A stretch of DNA of 64,000 nt from M3007 sp040397785. Its GTDB lineage: Bacteria > Bacteroidota > Bacteroidia > Chitinophagales > Saprospiraceae. Location of the stretch: the NCBI GenBank assembly GCA_040397785.1, contig JBBAVI010000003.1, positions 41,744 through 105,743 on the forward strand, read 5' to 3'. Below, piece by piece: positions 36,201-44,511 of this stretch (its first letter is position 1; each line of letters opens with the position of its first letter). Below the pieces are notes generated by a model. The model did no database searches, had not been told where the DNA came from, and was given only the letters and a program-made list of their open reading frames with translations. Both the position numbers and the translations under genes were made by a program.

Positions 36201-36926
36201 TTTTACAAACATAGCGCGCAGGTGGGTTGTCCCGCTGTTGCGCAATTCAAGGGTGCCTTTTACAGCAATTGCCTGAATGCCTTCTGCACGGTCGTCGGCC
36301 TTGGTTTCGGCGGTTGTCCAGGTTCCGTTGGTTTGGATGCTGTTGCTGGCGGCAATGCTGCCGATATTGGCTTGCAATACCACCGAAACGCCCTGAGGCA
36401 CATTTTCGAGGGTGTAATTGCGTTCAAACCCATTTTGATGATCTACTTCCAGGAATTCGGGGCGTTCGTTGACCCGGATGCGTTGGCCATCGTTCAAAAC
36501 GAGGTCGTACATAATTTCTGCATGTCCGTCTTTGGTGTACCGGTGGCCTTTGTAATCCGTTTGGGGCGTTTCGGTTTTGCCATTGCGGTTTATCTGCCAT
36601 GGCTGCCGGTATTGATTTGAAAACCATGCATTTCCGACGCTCATCGGTTGCGGTCCGTGGCGCATGTTGTACACGGCCCCTTCAAAATCGACGCTACCCG
36701 ACCACACCTTATACAAAGCGCAGGAATCGGTAGAATAAGCGGCCCACATGTCATCGCTGAGGGCGAAGGTGATCATGCGGGGCTGTTCGTCGAGTACCGA
36801 GCGGAATACCCAGGGGTCGTTGGGCCGGTCGAGGGCAACGGCTTGGGCATTATTTCGGCTGGCAAACCACCAAAGTCCCAGCAAAACCGCCAGGATCAAC
36901 AGAAAAAGTGTACGTGACTTTAACAT
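33207..36926 (-). CDS. cytochrome c / PA14 / sorbosone dehydrogenase-like / 3-keto-disaccharide hydrolase fusion
   Basis: The 1,239-aa protein begins with a membrane anchor or signal (MLKSRTLFLLILAVLLGLWWF). After a beta-rich N-terminal region comes a cytochrome c domain with CRTCH near residue 283. Then a PA14-like domain (QLSSDDGSQLYLDGRLLIDND), a glucose/sorbosone-dehydrogenase-type propeller (GMDFLPDGRLVVCTWD; GLRTPNGIGIGPDGEIFVADN), and a C-terminal 3-keto-disaccharide hydrolase domain (DUF1080, LFDGKSLNGWHNYG). Domain families suggest periplasmic oxidation of a sugar, electron transfer to heme, and cleavage of an oxidised glycoside. That joint function is inference. The ATG at 36926 is preferred over an upstream one at 36956. 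Confidence 0.85.
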   Translation of the reverse strand: MLKSRTLFLLILAVLLGLWWFASRNNAQAVALDRPNDPWVFRSVLDEQPRMITFALSDDMWAAYSTDSCALYKVWSGSVDFEGAVYNMRHGPQPMSVGNAWFSNQYRQPWQINRNGKTETPQTDYKGHRYTKDGHAEIMYDLVLNDGQRIRVNERPEFLEVDHQNGFERNYTLENVPQGVSVVLQANIGSIAASNSIQTNGTWTTAETKADDRAEGIQAIAVKGTLELRNSGTTHLRAMFVKTPLEPNPFDERRKKEAETATTITAGERLMAKSDCRTCHNPEVKTVGPAYVEIAERYKNTIANVEMLTAKIIKGGAGVWGVAAMSAHPDLQPADAASMLSYILGLDKGEDDGAGGSTAGVKDLDAIPANQWLNADPGIKAENMQPGITVNLINLPKMPSKLAEINFSAKPALSALAGSVNAGNGDFGDFKEQFALRGEGYLYLEKDDNIVLQLSSDDGSQLYLDGRLLIDNDGDHGMEPKEAELALRAGYHTLRIDYYQGGGGRGIVLKWARFGKPGFEVIPENFFYHKKTDAEKGMARLSGGVTAIPGDGVPLQEVHPAYTLTQARPDGFLPKVSGMDFLPDGRLVVCTWDAMGAVYVLENVQSGDPKKIKVKRIAQGLAEPLGVKVVDGDIYVLQKQELTRLVDKNKDDIIDEYQCFAKGWKASANFHEFAFGIVYKDDYFYVTLAIAIMPGGASARPQILDRGKVVRISKKDGSIEFIARGLRTPNGIGIGPDGEIFVADNQGDWLPSSKILHVKPGAFFGSFAVDSAVVAQMPVQQPVVWLPQDEIGNSPTQPAVLNDGPYKGQLIHGDVCYGGLQRVFMEKVNGEYQGCVFKFSQGLEAGTNRLVWGPDGALYIGGIGNPGNWSQEGKLWYGLQRMQYNGQSAFEMLAVRAKTNGLEIEFTEPLREGDGWNPAQFEIKQWYYKPTNQYGGPKLDETTLTVLSANVSADLKKVFLEIPGIKAGYVQHIGLRKLPLSSLNHEIWTTDAWYTMNSIPANDFGVKTNAPAVVNTGDNELTEAEKAAGWALLFDGKSLNGWHNYGKTTIGKSWILDENAIHLYAVPNPSGDWQAPDGGDILTADAYENYELELDWKIGACGNSGIIYNVVEDPAKYDYVWKTGPEMQVLDNSCHPDARIHKHRAGDLYDLIPCKYETVKPAGEWNHARLVNNKGKVEHWLNNRKLVEYDMNSPEWPKLIAGSKFKDMPDFGKSKKGRISLQDHGNLVWYKNMKIKKLP

Positions 36927-37033
36927 GGAAAAATCAAAAAAGGGTGGAAGGATCAATTACAAATTGAATACAACCGTTGTTACGCGGTGCACATTTACTG
37001 CGAAAATAAGATGATATTTGGTAAAGGCAAGGG

Positions 37034-37064
37034 CAAAGTTAGTTTTTGTGTTGGCAAAAACAAG
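37034..37064 (-). promoter_or_regulatory. promoter of the cytochrome c/PA14 gene
   Basis: On the reverse strand CTTG (37061-37064), a 19-bp spacer and TAACTTTG (37034-37041) fit the consensus with one change in the -33 box. The start codon is 107 bp downstream. Confidence 0.45.
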
Positions 37065-37123
37065 AACTCAAAATTTACCTTATCTTTTTTTTATCTTATT
37101 TTTACATATCCTTCCAACCGCTT

Positions 37124-38191
37124 TTAATTCGGGGTATCTTTTACACCCGCTTTTTCCAATCTTTCCTTGGCGGTCTTGGCTTCCTCGTAGGTCGGATTCA
37201 TTTTATAGGCCTGTTTGTAGTCCGCTAAAGCAGCGACGGTATTGCCTTTGAGTTCTGAACTCAATCCACGGTAATAAAACGCATCAACAAACAACACATC
37301 TGTTTTGGTGGCCAAGTTGAAATGTGCGTATGCTTTATCCAGCGAATCCTGTTCGAGGTAAATCATGCCCATATCAAAATAGGCATTGGCGTAATCGGGA
37401 TTGCGGGTAATGATGTCCCTGTAAATATTAAACGCCTGATCAAACTGGCCCTGGCGTTTGTAAAAAGCGGCTTTAAATTCGCGGGCTTCCAGGCTGGTGG
37501 AGTCTACCCGCAAGGCATTATCAAAATATTGAATGGCCTGTGGGTTGTTTTTAGTACTATAAATACGTCCTAAAAAAATCCAGGCATCCACATTATCGGC
37601 ATTCAACTGCACCGATTTTTTCATGGAGGCGATGGCGTTGAGCGTATCGGCTTTGTCGAGGGCTACCCGGCCGCTCATAAAATACGCCTCTGCGTTTTGT
37701 GGGTCGCGCAGCAACACCTGGTTGAGCGTTTCAAGGGCATCGCCGTGTTTGCGCACAATGAGTTGAAATTCACTCAGTTTGAGCAGGGTAGAAAGGCGGT
37801 TAGGAAACTTTCGGGTAGCCGTTTTTAATACTTCAATGGCCCGTTTTGAGTCGTTCGGGCGGCCATAATCGAGCAAAACATCGGCCATCAGGTGGTAGTA
37901 CGGGGCTTTACTGGAATCGATTTGGATTGCTTTCCCCACATCCAGCAGGGCTTCGTCGTATCCATCGAGGCGGTAATACAGCAGCGCCCGGCGGTACAAC
38001 AGGGTATCATTGTTGGGGTTCGATTCCAGCAATTGATTGAGTTGCACCATTTCAGGGTCTTGTTGAACAGCCTGGGCTGCTTCCGACAATTTTTTGGAAT
38101 CACCGGAACAGGCGTAAAACAAACAAAATGCTGCTAAAATGGCAGAAAAGAACAGGGGGCTGCGGGCAAAAGTTGGAAACACAGGTGTCAT
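37124..38191 (-). CDS. TPR-repeat lipoprotein
   Basis: The 355-aa protein has a signal peptide ending in a lipobox-like LFYAC-SG, and then about eight tetratricopeptide repeats (for example LLYRRALLYYRLDGYDEAL and AYFDMGMIYLEQDSLDKAY). TPR arrays mediate protein contacts. Bacteroidota have many envelope TPR lipoproteins of unknown partners. It is followed by the promoter region of the cytochrome c gene, so it is transcribed separately. Confidence 0.85.
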   Translation of the reverse strand: MTPVFPTFARSPLFFSAILAAFCLFYACSGDSKKLSEAAQAVQQDPEMVQLNQLLESNPNNDTLLYRRALLYYRLDGYDEALLDVGKAIQIDSSKAPYYHLMADVLLDYGRPNDSKRAIEVLKTATRKFPNRLSTLLKLSEFQLIVRKHGDALETLNQVLLRDPQNAEAYFMSGRVALDKADTLNAIASMKKSVQLNADNVDAWIFLGRIYSTKNNPQAIQYFDNALRVDSTSLEAREFKAAFYKRQGQFDQAFNIYRDIITRNPDYANAYFDMGMIYLEQDSLDKAYAHFNLATKTDVLFVDAFYYRGLSSELKGNTVAALADYKQAYKMNPTYEEAKTAKERLEKAGVKDTPN

Positions 38192-38423
38192 TGCGCTAAA
38201 TGATTCGTTGAATGGTGTGCTTTGGGTGTTTAAAAAGATTTAATCCGCAAAATTAGCCCTTTCAAGTGAGCCGCAGTCGGTAATTTCGCAGCGCTTTTGC
38301 AAATACAGAACCATCGGGTGTGTTTTTTGTTAAAAAGTCGTTGATTTTCAATTTATTACCCTGCCTCAGATCGTTTTCGCCGGCCTTGGGCATTGTGTGA
38401 ACGATCTTTTGCCCTGTTACATT

Positions 38424-39185
38424 ATGGAACTATTTTCGCGTGAATTCGGCCAGGGCAACCCGGTTATAATCTTGCACGGTTTGTTTGGTTTTTCCGACAA
38501 CTGGCAAAGCATCGCTAAAGCATTGGCCGATGAGCGCCTGGTCATTACCCCCGATTTGCGCAACCATGGCCGCTCGCCCCACGCCCCCACCCATACTTAT
38601 TTAGATATGGCGGAAGATCTCCACGATTTTATGCAAAGCCGCTGGATGTTTTCGGCTGACATCGTCGGGCATTCGATGGGCGGAAAGGTGGCTATGCAAT
38701 TGGCCTTGAATTACCCCGATATGGTCAACCGGCTGGTAGTTGTGGACATAGAGCCCGGCCAGGCCGAAGACAACCATTCCGGTATTTTTGAAGCTTTATT
38801 GGCACTCGATTTGAACAAAGTGCAAACACGCCAGGAAATTGAAGACTTTTTGGCGCCCCGCATCCCCGAAAATGGCACCCGGCAGTTTTTATTAAAAAAT
38901 ATCACCCGCACGGAGGCTGGCGGTTTTGAATGGAAAATGAATTTGCCGGTGTTGTGGGCCGCTTTTCAGGATATTTTGGCCCCGGTAACCGGCGATCCGT
39001 TTACAAAACCCGCGCTTTTTGTGCGGGGCAGCAAATCCGATTATATCAAAGACGAAGACATTCCGGGGATTCGCCAACTTTTCCCCAATTCGGAAGTCGT
39101 GACCATTCAAGATGCCGGACATTGGGTGCATGCCGACCAGCCCGCGGCGTTGCTTCAGGTTTTAAAAGGCTTTTTAACCGATTAA
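38424..39185 (+). CDS. alpha/beta-fold hydrolase
   Basis: The 253-aa cytoplasmic hydrolase (YbfF-like) has the oxyanion loop HGLFGFSDNWQ, the nucleophile elbow GHSMGG (Ser84), and the histidine in DAGHWVHADQ (His233). PDLRNHGRSPH near residue 50 is typical of the esterase/lipase subfamily. Upstream codons from 38397 are in frame, but MELFSREFGQGNPVIILHG is the usual start. The substrate is not predictable. Confidence 0.88.
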   Translation: MELFSREFGQGNPVIILHGLFGFSDNWQSIAKALADERLVITPDLRNHGRSPHAPTHTYLDMAEDLHDFMQSRWMFSADIVGHSMGGKVAMQLALNYPDMVNRLVVVDIEPGQAEDNHSGIFEALLALDLNKVQTRQEIEDFLAPRIPENGTRQFLLKNITRTEAGGFEWKMNLPVLWAAFQDILAPVTGDPFTKPALFVRGSKSDYIKDEDIPGIRQLFPNSEVVTIQDAGHWVHADQPAALLQVLKGFLTD

Positions 39186-39325
39186 ATGCCTGTAAAAAAA
39201 GCCCTAAACACGTTTTTGACCTAAATGCAAGTAAAATTGGTCGGAAAAGCACGCAAACATTCCGTTCTTCGTTTTAGTTTTCCGTCCCAAGGAGCCTATC
39301 GTTTTTCAAGTATTTCAACCGTATC

Positions 39326-40966
39326 ATGACCATAAAAAACAGTGCACTGCTATTATTCCTGGTACCCTGCATCGGGTTTGCCCAGCCAGCAGCTAGTCCA
39401 ACACCCGCTGGAAAGTATTTCGATATCGCCAAAAACCTCGAAATTTTTGCCAATGCCTTCAAAGAAATCAACCACGGCTATGTCGACGAACTCGATCCCG
39501 GACAAGTGATGCGCCGCGGCATGGACGCGATGCTCGAAGGATTGGACCCCTTTACCAACTATATTTCGGAAACGGATATTGAAGGATACCGTATTCAGTC
39601 GGATGCCCGATACAATGGTGTGGGCGCTTCGGGCACGAAAATGGGCGAATATATGGTTGTGACCGAAATTTTTGAAAACAGCCCGGCCCATAAAGCCGGA
39701 TTGAAAGTAGGCGACGCCATTGTTGCCGTAGACGGTATTACCGCCAAAGGCAAAACCGAACAGGAAGTCCTCGATTTTTTGCGCGGCTTTCCCGGCACCG
39801 AAACCATGCTCACCCTGCGTCGGCCGGGGACTAGCAAAGGCTTGAACGTAACGCTCAAACGCGAAGAAGTGGAAGTGCCTAATGTACCCCATTCGGGCAT
39901 CGTGGCCGAACATATTGGTTACATCAACCTCACCACCTTCACCCAAAATGCAGGCGGCAATATCGGCGCGGCCCTGCAAAAACTGAAAGACAAAGACAGC
40001 GGATTAAAAGGCCTGATCCTCGACCTGCGCGACAACGGCGGCGGCTTGCTGAACGAAGCGGTGAATATCATCAACCTGTTTGTACCGCGCGGATTGAGCG
40101 TCGTAACCACCCACGGCAAAGTAATTGAGTGGGACAATACGTTCAAAACAACCGTAGAACCGCTCGATAAAGACATTCCAGTGGTAATTTTGGTCAATAA
40201 AATGAGCGCTTCGGCCAGTGAGGTGGTTTCGGGGTCGTTGCAAGACCTGGATCGGGCGGTCATTATGGGCCAACGCACGTACGGCAAAGGCCTGGTACAA
40301 AACACCCGCGACATTGGGTACAATGCCAAAGTAAAACTCACCACCGCCAAATATTATATTCCCTCTGGGCGCTGTATTCAGTCTTCCCGGTATAAAGACG
40401 GGGTTCCGGTCGATATCCCGGAGGCCGAACGTGCACAATTTAAAACCACCAATGGCCGCACCGTATTGGATGGCGGTGGCATCAAGCCCGATGTCGTGCT
40501 GCCCCATGACTCTGCAACCAGCCTGGTAAAGGCCCTGCTGGACCAGCATATGTTGTTCGATTATGTGACCCAATGGGCCATCAAGCACACTTCGATTGAT
40601 TCGATTGAAGTGTTCAGCTTTAACGATTGGGACGATTTTACCCAATACCTGAAGAACAGCAGTTTTAGTTACCAATCGGCATCCGAGCGAAAAATAATAG
40701 AATTAAAGGGACTGTTCGCACAAGAAAATTATCCAATAAACGTCGAATTAGATGCCTTGGAAGCCAAGTTGAAACTGGAAAAGCAAGGGGATTTGCTGAA
40801 AAACAAAGCCCGCATCATCCATGAAATCGAACAGGAAATTGTAGGGCGCTATTACTTCCAACGCGGAAAGGTGCGCAAAAACCTGAAAAACGACCCGGAA
40901 GTAGAAGCCGCCGTGCAATTGCTCAACGACACGACCCGCTACGAAGGCATTTTAAAGGGTAAATAA
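39326..40966 (+). CDS. S41-family C-terminal processing peptidase
   Basis: The 546-aa protease has a signal peptide (to GFAQ), a PDZ domain (residues about 95-180, YNGVGASGT and SPAHKAGLKVGDAIVAVDG) and the S41 catalytic core. The expected nucleophile is Ser296 in NKMSASASEVVSG, with Lys321 in YGKGLVQ 25 residues on, matching the Ser-Lys dyad. It is periplasmic and cleaves C-terminal tails of exported proteins. The C-terminal 130 residues are helical. Confidence 0.93.
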   Translation: MTIKNSALLLFLVPCIGFAQPAASPTPAGKYFDIAKNLEIFANAFKEINHGYVDELDPGQVMRRGMDAMLEGLDPFTNYISETDIEGYRIQSDARYNGVGASGTKMGEYMVVTEIFENSPAHKAGLKVGDAIVAVDGITAKGKTEQEVLDFLRGFPGTETMLTLRRPGTSKGLNVTLKREEVEVPNVPHSGIVAEHIGYINLTTFTQNAGGNIGAALQKLKDKDSGLKGLILDLRDNGGGLLNEAVNIINLFVPRGLSVVTTHGKVIEWDNTFKTTVEPLDKDIPVVILVNKMSASASEVVSGSLQDLDRAVIMGQRTYGKGLVQNTRDIGYNAKVKLTTAKYYIPSGRCIQSSRYKDGVPVDIPEAERAQFKTTNGRTVLDGGGIKPDVVLPHDSATSLVKALLDQHMLFDYVTQWAIKHTSIDSIEVFSFNDWDDFTQYLKNSSFSYQSASERKIIELKGLFAQENYPINVELDALEAKLKLEKQGDLLKNKARIIHEIEQEIVGRYYFQRGKVRKNLKNDPEVEAAVQLLNDTTRYEGILKGK

Positions 40967-41041
40967 GCCCATTTTGTCGAAACCTGTTCAAATTGAATGT
41001 TAAGGTGGTGTGAAAACAAACCTTGTTTCGCATTTTACCCT

Positions 41042-41049
41042 TAATTTTG
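41042..41049 (+). promoter_or_regulatory. -7 box for the Cys-rich gene
   Basis: TAATTTTG matches TAnnTTTG, 53 bp upstream of the ATG. A TTG occurs 16 bp before it, shorter than the normal spacing. Confidence 0.35.
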
Positions 41050-41102
41050 AAATTCTTTTTAACTGTACGACTCATTTTTCACTAGTAAACAATCGTTTTT
41101 CC

Positions 41103-41516
41103 ATGAAAAAAGTGATTTTTTTCTTCGCATTTTTCCTTGCAATCGGCATCGCAGGCGCACAGGCACAAGCATGTGCAGGCCAAGCATCCGCAGGCAAGTC
41201 TTGCTGCGCATCTAAAGCAACCAGCGCCGCTAAATCAGATCCAAGCATCGAAATGCGCAAAGCCGACGACGGTACCGTCGCTTATGTACGCAAAGAAGCG
41301 GACGCACAAGGCAATGTAAAATTTGTAAGTGTTCAGTTCGACGAGCAGTCTAACGCTTTTGTAAATGTTGCACCTAAAACCATTGCTGCAGAAGACAAAG
41401 CCGTGATGACTAAAAAAGCATGTGCAGGCGAGAAAAAAGCTTGTGCAGGTGAAAAAAGTGGCAAATCATGCTGCGCTTCAAAAGGCACTGCTGCTGCTAC
41501 TCCATCTGAGCAATAG
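41103..41516 (+). CDS. small exported Cys-rich protein with mirrored CC motifs
   Basis: The 137-aa protein has a clear signal peptide (MKKVIFFFAFFLAIGIAGAQ, then AQA). The mature part carries ACAG and KSCCASK near the N-terminus, a central predicted beta-domain (SIEMRKADDGTVAYVRKEA to AFVNVAP), then KKACAGEKKACAGEKSGKSC and CASK at the C-terminus. Seven cysteines sit only in the two flanking tails. I do not recognise a named family. Metal or thiol chemistry in the periplasm is an inference from the CC and ACAGEK motifs. The frame is open upstream to 41010, but the signal peptide fixes the start. A strong terminator follows. Confidence 0.7.
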   Translation: MKKVIFFFAFFLAIGIAGAQAQACAGQASAGKSCCASKATSAAKSDPSIEMRKADDGTVAYVRKEADAQGNVKFVSVQFDEQSNAFVNVAPKTIAAEDKAVMTKKACAGEKKACAGEKSGKSCCASKGTAAATPSEQ

Positions 41517-41562
41517 TTTTTGAGCAAATCATTTGCACAGACTCTTATGCAATGCCTATAAG

Positions 41563-41605
41563 AACGGCTGTCTTCGGTGTTTACCGGAGGCAGCCGTTTT
41601 GTTTT
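41563..41605 (+). terminator. Rho-independent terminator of the Cys-rich gene
   Basis: A hairpin AACGGCTG...CAGCCGTT, extended by an inner TTCGG/CCGGA pairing, is followed by TTTTGTTTT, 46 bp after the stop. Confidence 0.7.
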
Positions 41606-41634
41606 GCTCCTTTAACCATCTCTCTGCAACACGT

Positions 41635-42321
41635 TTACGCGCCGGACTGGAAATTATCCAGATCCTCCGTCCAGTCATACGCGCGAAAAGAAAGTTGGTA
41701 GTGTGTACTTTTTAAGGCCAATCTTGCTTCCAATATACGCCGAATGCCTGTTTGCCCGCCAAAATCGCCGCGGTACCACCATAACAAACGCGAGGTAGCC
41801 ACCGCATGTTGATCTTCCGATACAATCGTTTCACTTTCCAAAAAGGATTGGGTGGCCAATTCTAATTGCTGTTCTATTTTATCCGGGGTATAAAAGGCAA
41901 TGGGTGGACAACTTTTAGCCCCACAATTCAGGGCAAAGTGGATGCGGTAGTCCCTTTTGGCAACCATCAATATCCGCAAAACCCGCCGCGAAAACGGGTT
42001 GGGCAAATATCCTAACGCCCATTTTACCCGGTTTTTACGCAAAATGATGTGCTCTATATCATCCAGGCTTAGCCATAATCCGGCAATTTCTATGGCGCGT
42101 TTGTTAAAAATGGCTGGCATTGCTAATTGCTTTTCCTTGCGCAAAATCAGGAAAAACGCATTGTAGAGGTTGATCCAACAGGCGAGTTTATGGGCATCAT
42201 CGGGCAAGTCCCTGTTTAATTCGGTCAGGGGCATACGCGCCAGTTGCTCTAGGGCTTGCGGGGCGGGTTGGTTCAATTTGGTAGACAGGAGGAGTTGTTC
42301 GGATAATTGATTGGTGGTCAT
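41635..42321 (-). CDS. DUF547 domain protein
   Basis: The 228-aa protein carries the DUF547 pattern: ACWINLYNAFFLILRKEK, then SLDDIEHIILRK and RIHFALNCGAKSCPPIAFYTP. The conserved Cys and the His/Asp residues in this set resemble a papain-like or transglutaminase-like arrangement, but activity in this family is not established. There is no signal peptide from the chosen ATG at 42321. Upstream in-frame codons to 42426 lie in the promoter region shared with the divergent lipoprotein gene. Confidence 0.85.
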   Translation of the reverse strand: MTTNQLSEQLLLSTKLNQPAPQALEQLARMPLTELNRDLPDDAHKLACWINLYNAFFLILRKEKQLAMPAIFNKRAIEIAGLWLSLDDIEHIILRKNRVKWALGYLPNPFSRRVLRILMVAKRDYRIHFALNCGAKSCPPIAFYTPDKIEQQLELATQSFLESETIVSEDQHAVATSRLLWWYRGDFGGQTGIRRILEARLALKSTHYQLSFRAYDWTEDLDNFQSGA

Positions 42322-42474
42322 GGTTTTGTGGCAAATTGGTAATTGCGCGCAGAAAGTATAAAATGGAACAACATGCAATTTAAATATGTTTTCGATTCGC
42401 CTGTTTTTCATGCCCGGCCCAACCATTCTATCCGATCATTCGTAATCTAAATAGCATCCAATTACACAAAAGAT

Positions 42475-43254
42475 ATGAAATTTTTTTCGCTCCTAATTGC
42501 CATTTGCGTCGCCTTAATTTTGCCAGCTTGCCACCGCGCTGCTGATGAAAACACTGAAATGTTCCCTGCTAAAAACCCTTGTTTAACGCAAACGTTCTCT
42601 AAGCGGCTTAACAAGGTGGTTCATATCTCCATTAATGAAACCACCGGCAAATTATACACGGATCTCCAAATACGGTACTTTTTTGATGCAAACAACCGAC
42701 TTGACAGCATCTCAGGGGGCCATAAGATCCGGTACAATGCCGCAGGTCGGGTAGATCAGGTGATTTCGTCCATTCCCAATGCGCCGAACCAGTTGAAGCA
42801 GTACTTTTATAAAAACGGGTTGTTGAATAGAATCGAAACCAATATATACAACCCAAATGGAACCCTAAGCCAGAAAGGGGTGAAACATTTCGAATGGGAT
42901 GCGCAAGGCTTTGTGCATAAAACCTGGGTGCAAGGCACTGATTGTTACACCGTTTATAAACGTGACGCCTGCGGAAACGATATTCAATCTCAGGATTTTA
43001 TAATTTCAGATAACCGCGAAAACCAACTTATTGTGGCAACTTATTCCGACACTTATAACCCGGAATATTTGATCGGGCTACACGAAATTGATCCAGATTA
43101 TTATTCCATTCATAATAAATCAATTAGCGAAATTATACATTCGAGTACGGATTTTCTTCCCGGACCAATTGAATACCAATATGAATACAATAGCGATGGG
43201 TTACCCGTCAAAAGAATGAGTGCCGGGCATTTGGTGGAATATTTCTATGAGTGA
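42475..43254 (+). CDS. hypothetical lipoprotein with YD-repeat-like segments
   Basis: The 259-aa protein has a signal and lipobox (LILPACHRA), so it is probably an envelope lipoprotein. Segments such as YFFDANNRLDSISGG, IRYNAAGRVDQV and YQYEYNSDGLPVKRMS resemble short RHS/YD-type beta repeats found in many Bacteroidota proteins. No enzymatic motif is seen. It diverges from the DUF547 gene and ends 45 bp from the convergent SH3 gene. Confidence 0.7.
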   Translation: MKFFSLLIAICVALILPACHRAADENTEMFPAKNPCLTQTFSKRLNKVVHISINETTGKLYTDLQIRYFFDANNRLDSISGGHKIRYNAAGRVDQVISSIPNAPNQLKQYFYKNGLLNRIETNIYNPNGTLSQKGVKHFEWDAQGFVHKTWVQGTDCYTVYKRDACGNDIQSQDFIISDNRENQLIVATYSDTYNPEYLIGLHEIDPDYYSIHNKSISEIIHSSTDFLPGPIEYQYEYNSDGLPVKRMSAGHLVEYFYE

Positions 43255-43299
43255 ATGGGTAAAAGAACGGTTGGGAGCGGTGTCCAAATGCCTATAAAC

Positions 43300-44400
43300 T
43301 CAACAGGAAGAATCTGAGCATTCAGCCATATAACGCAATATAAATCCAGGCAGTTTTGTGGAGGATAAATACAACTTAAAACTGGTCCCAATGCCTCCCA
43401 ATCTTGCAAGGATTAAATCTAGTTCGTTGTCTCCGTCCAGATCCCCAGCGAAATAGATGTAATAAACATCCATGTTTATACTGTCGCTATCATTAGGGGC
43501 GGTTACCCTTCCATCCACGATTTTTTGATGTTTCCAAGGCGTTTTACTACGGTTTGGAGAAAAATTTTCCGTTTGTTCATATAAGTTGATTTTATAATTT
43601 TCAATGCTGTAAATCGGAGCATTATAGCCGTTTACGAGCGCTCCGGTGTTTATGTTTTTATTCGGAATTACATTTCCTTCCACGGAAACCATATAATGCT
43701 TACTCTCTTTTGTGATCGGGTCTTGGGTAGAAAAAGTAATCACTTCACCTGGCAATAGTTTGGCAGGCTTTTTCACTTGGTTCTGAACCTTTTTCAGCAG
43801 TTTGAAACCAGCGAAAATGGCGAAAGGCTCATCCGACACATTCAATATACCATTGGTTAATGTGCTATCAGGTTCGCAATACCTATCTACCTTTTTTTTG
43901 CCTATTTTTAAAGGAATGCTGGAAAAGCGACTGCCGTATTCTTCTTCAGATCGAACATATTTTTTTCCCGTACCAACCAGCGCCTGCCATTGCAATTCCG
44001 GCGATAGTTGCAGGCATTCCCATTCAGAATCACGGCCCGCTCCTGGGATCAACATTTGCACTTTTCGCTCGGATTCATAAATTTTCGTTAAAAAGCCACT
44101 GAATAAGTACCCGGTTTTATCCGCCCAGGTGACCTTTAACCAATCGCCGGTTTTTTCTTCTATGGTTTCTCGGATGCCGGTATTGTCGCAGGAAAATACC
44201 TCTTCATCGAACGGAACAGATCCTATTTTGGCGGTAGTTCGGTCGGGGCCTTTGCGCAGCACCAATCCTGAAGGTGCGGTCACTTTGTACCAATCTTGTA
44301 CTCTATGTTCATCTTGTTGGCTGCATAGGCAGGATTGTCCTTGCAATACGGCTAAGACACAATAGGCAAATAGGAAGCTGAAGTAGCGTTTTTTGAGCAT
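43300..44400 (-). CDS. exported SH3-domain protein
   Basis: The 366-aa protein has an N-terminal signal and then a bacterial SH3 domain (residues about 38-105: SGLVLRKGPDRTTAKIGSVP, with GDWLKVTWADKTGYLFSGFL). The remaining 260 residues are of unknown fold, and the C-terminal part has YFAGDLDGDNELDLILAR, an FG-GAP-like calcium-binding loop. SH3b domains often bind cell-wall peptides. The specific role is unknown. Confidence 0.72.
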   Translation of the reverse strand: MLKKRYFSFLFAYCVLAVLQGQSCLCSQQDEHRVQDWYKVTAPSGLVLRKGPDRTTAKIGSVPFDEEVFSCDNTGIRETIEEKTGDWLKVTWADKTGYLFSGFLTKIYESERKVQMLIPGAGRDSEWECLQLSPELQWQALVGTGKKYVRSEEEYGSRFSSIPLKIGKKKVDRYCEPDSTLTNGILNVSDEPFAIFAGFKLLKKVQNQVKKPAKLLPGEVITFSTQDPITKESKHYMVSVEGNVIPNKNINTGALVNGYNAPIYSIENYKINLYEQTENFSPNRSKTPWKHQKIVDGRVTAPNDSDSINMDVYYIYFAGDLDGDNELDLILARLGGIGTSFKLYLSSTKLPGFILRYMAECSDSSC

Positions 44401-44511
44401 GTTATGTTGGGTTTACTGGTTACTATAATATAATGGAAATTAAACTTGTTACGGTAAAGCCCCCGAGCCCCAGGCATCGAAGGTGGGCATTTTAATCTGC
44501 CCTACAACCAA

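Noticed and set aside
44449..44511. Eighteen more in-frame codons after the tail sheath stop, suggesting readthrough
   Set aside because: The sheath C-terminus is already typical for the family. A short open stretch after a stop is common by chance.
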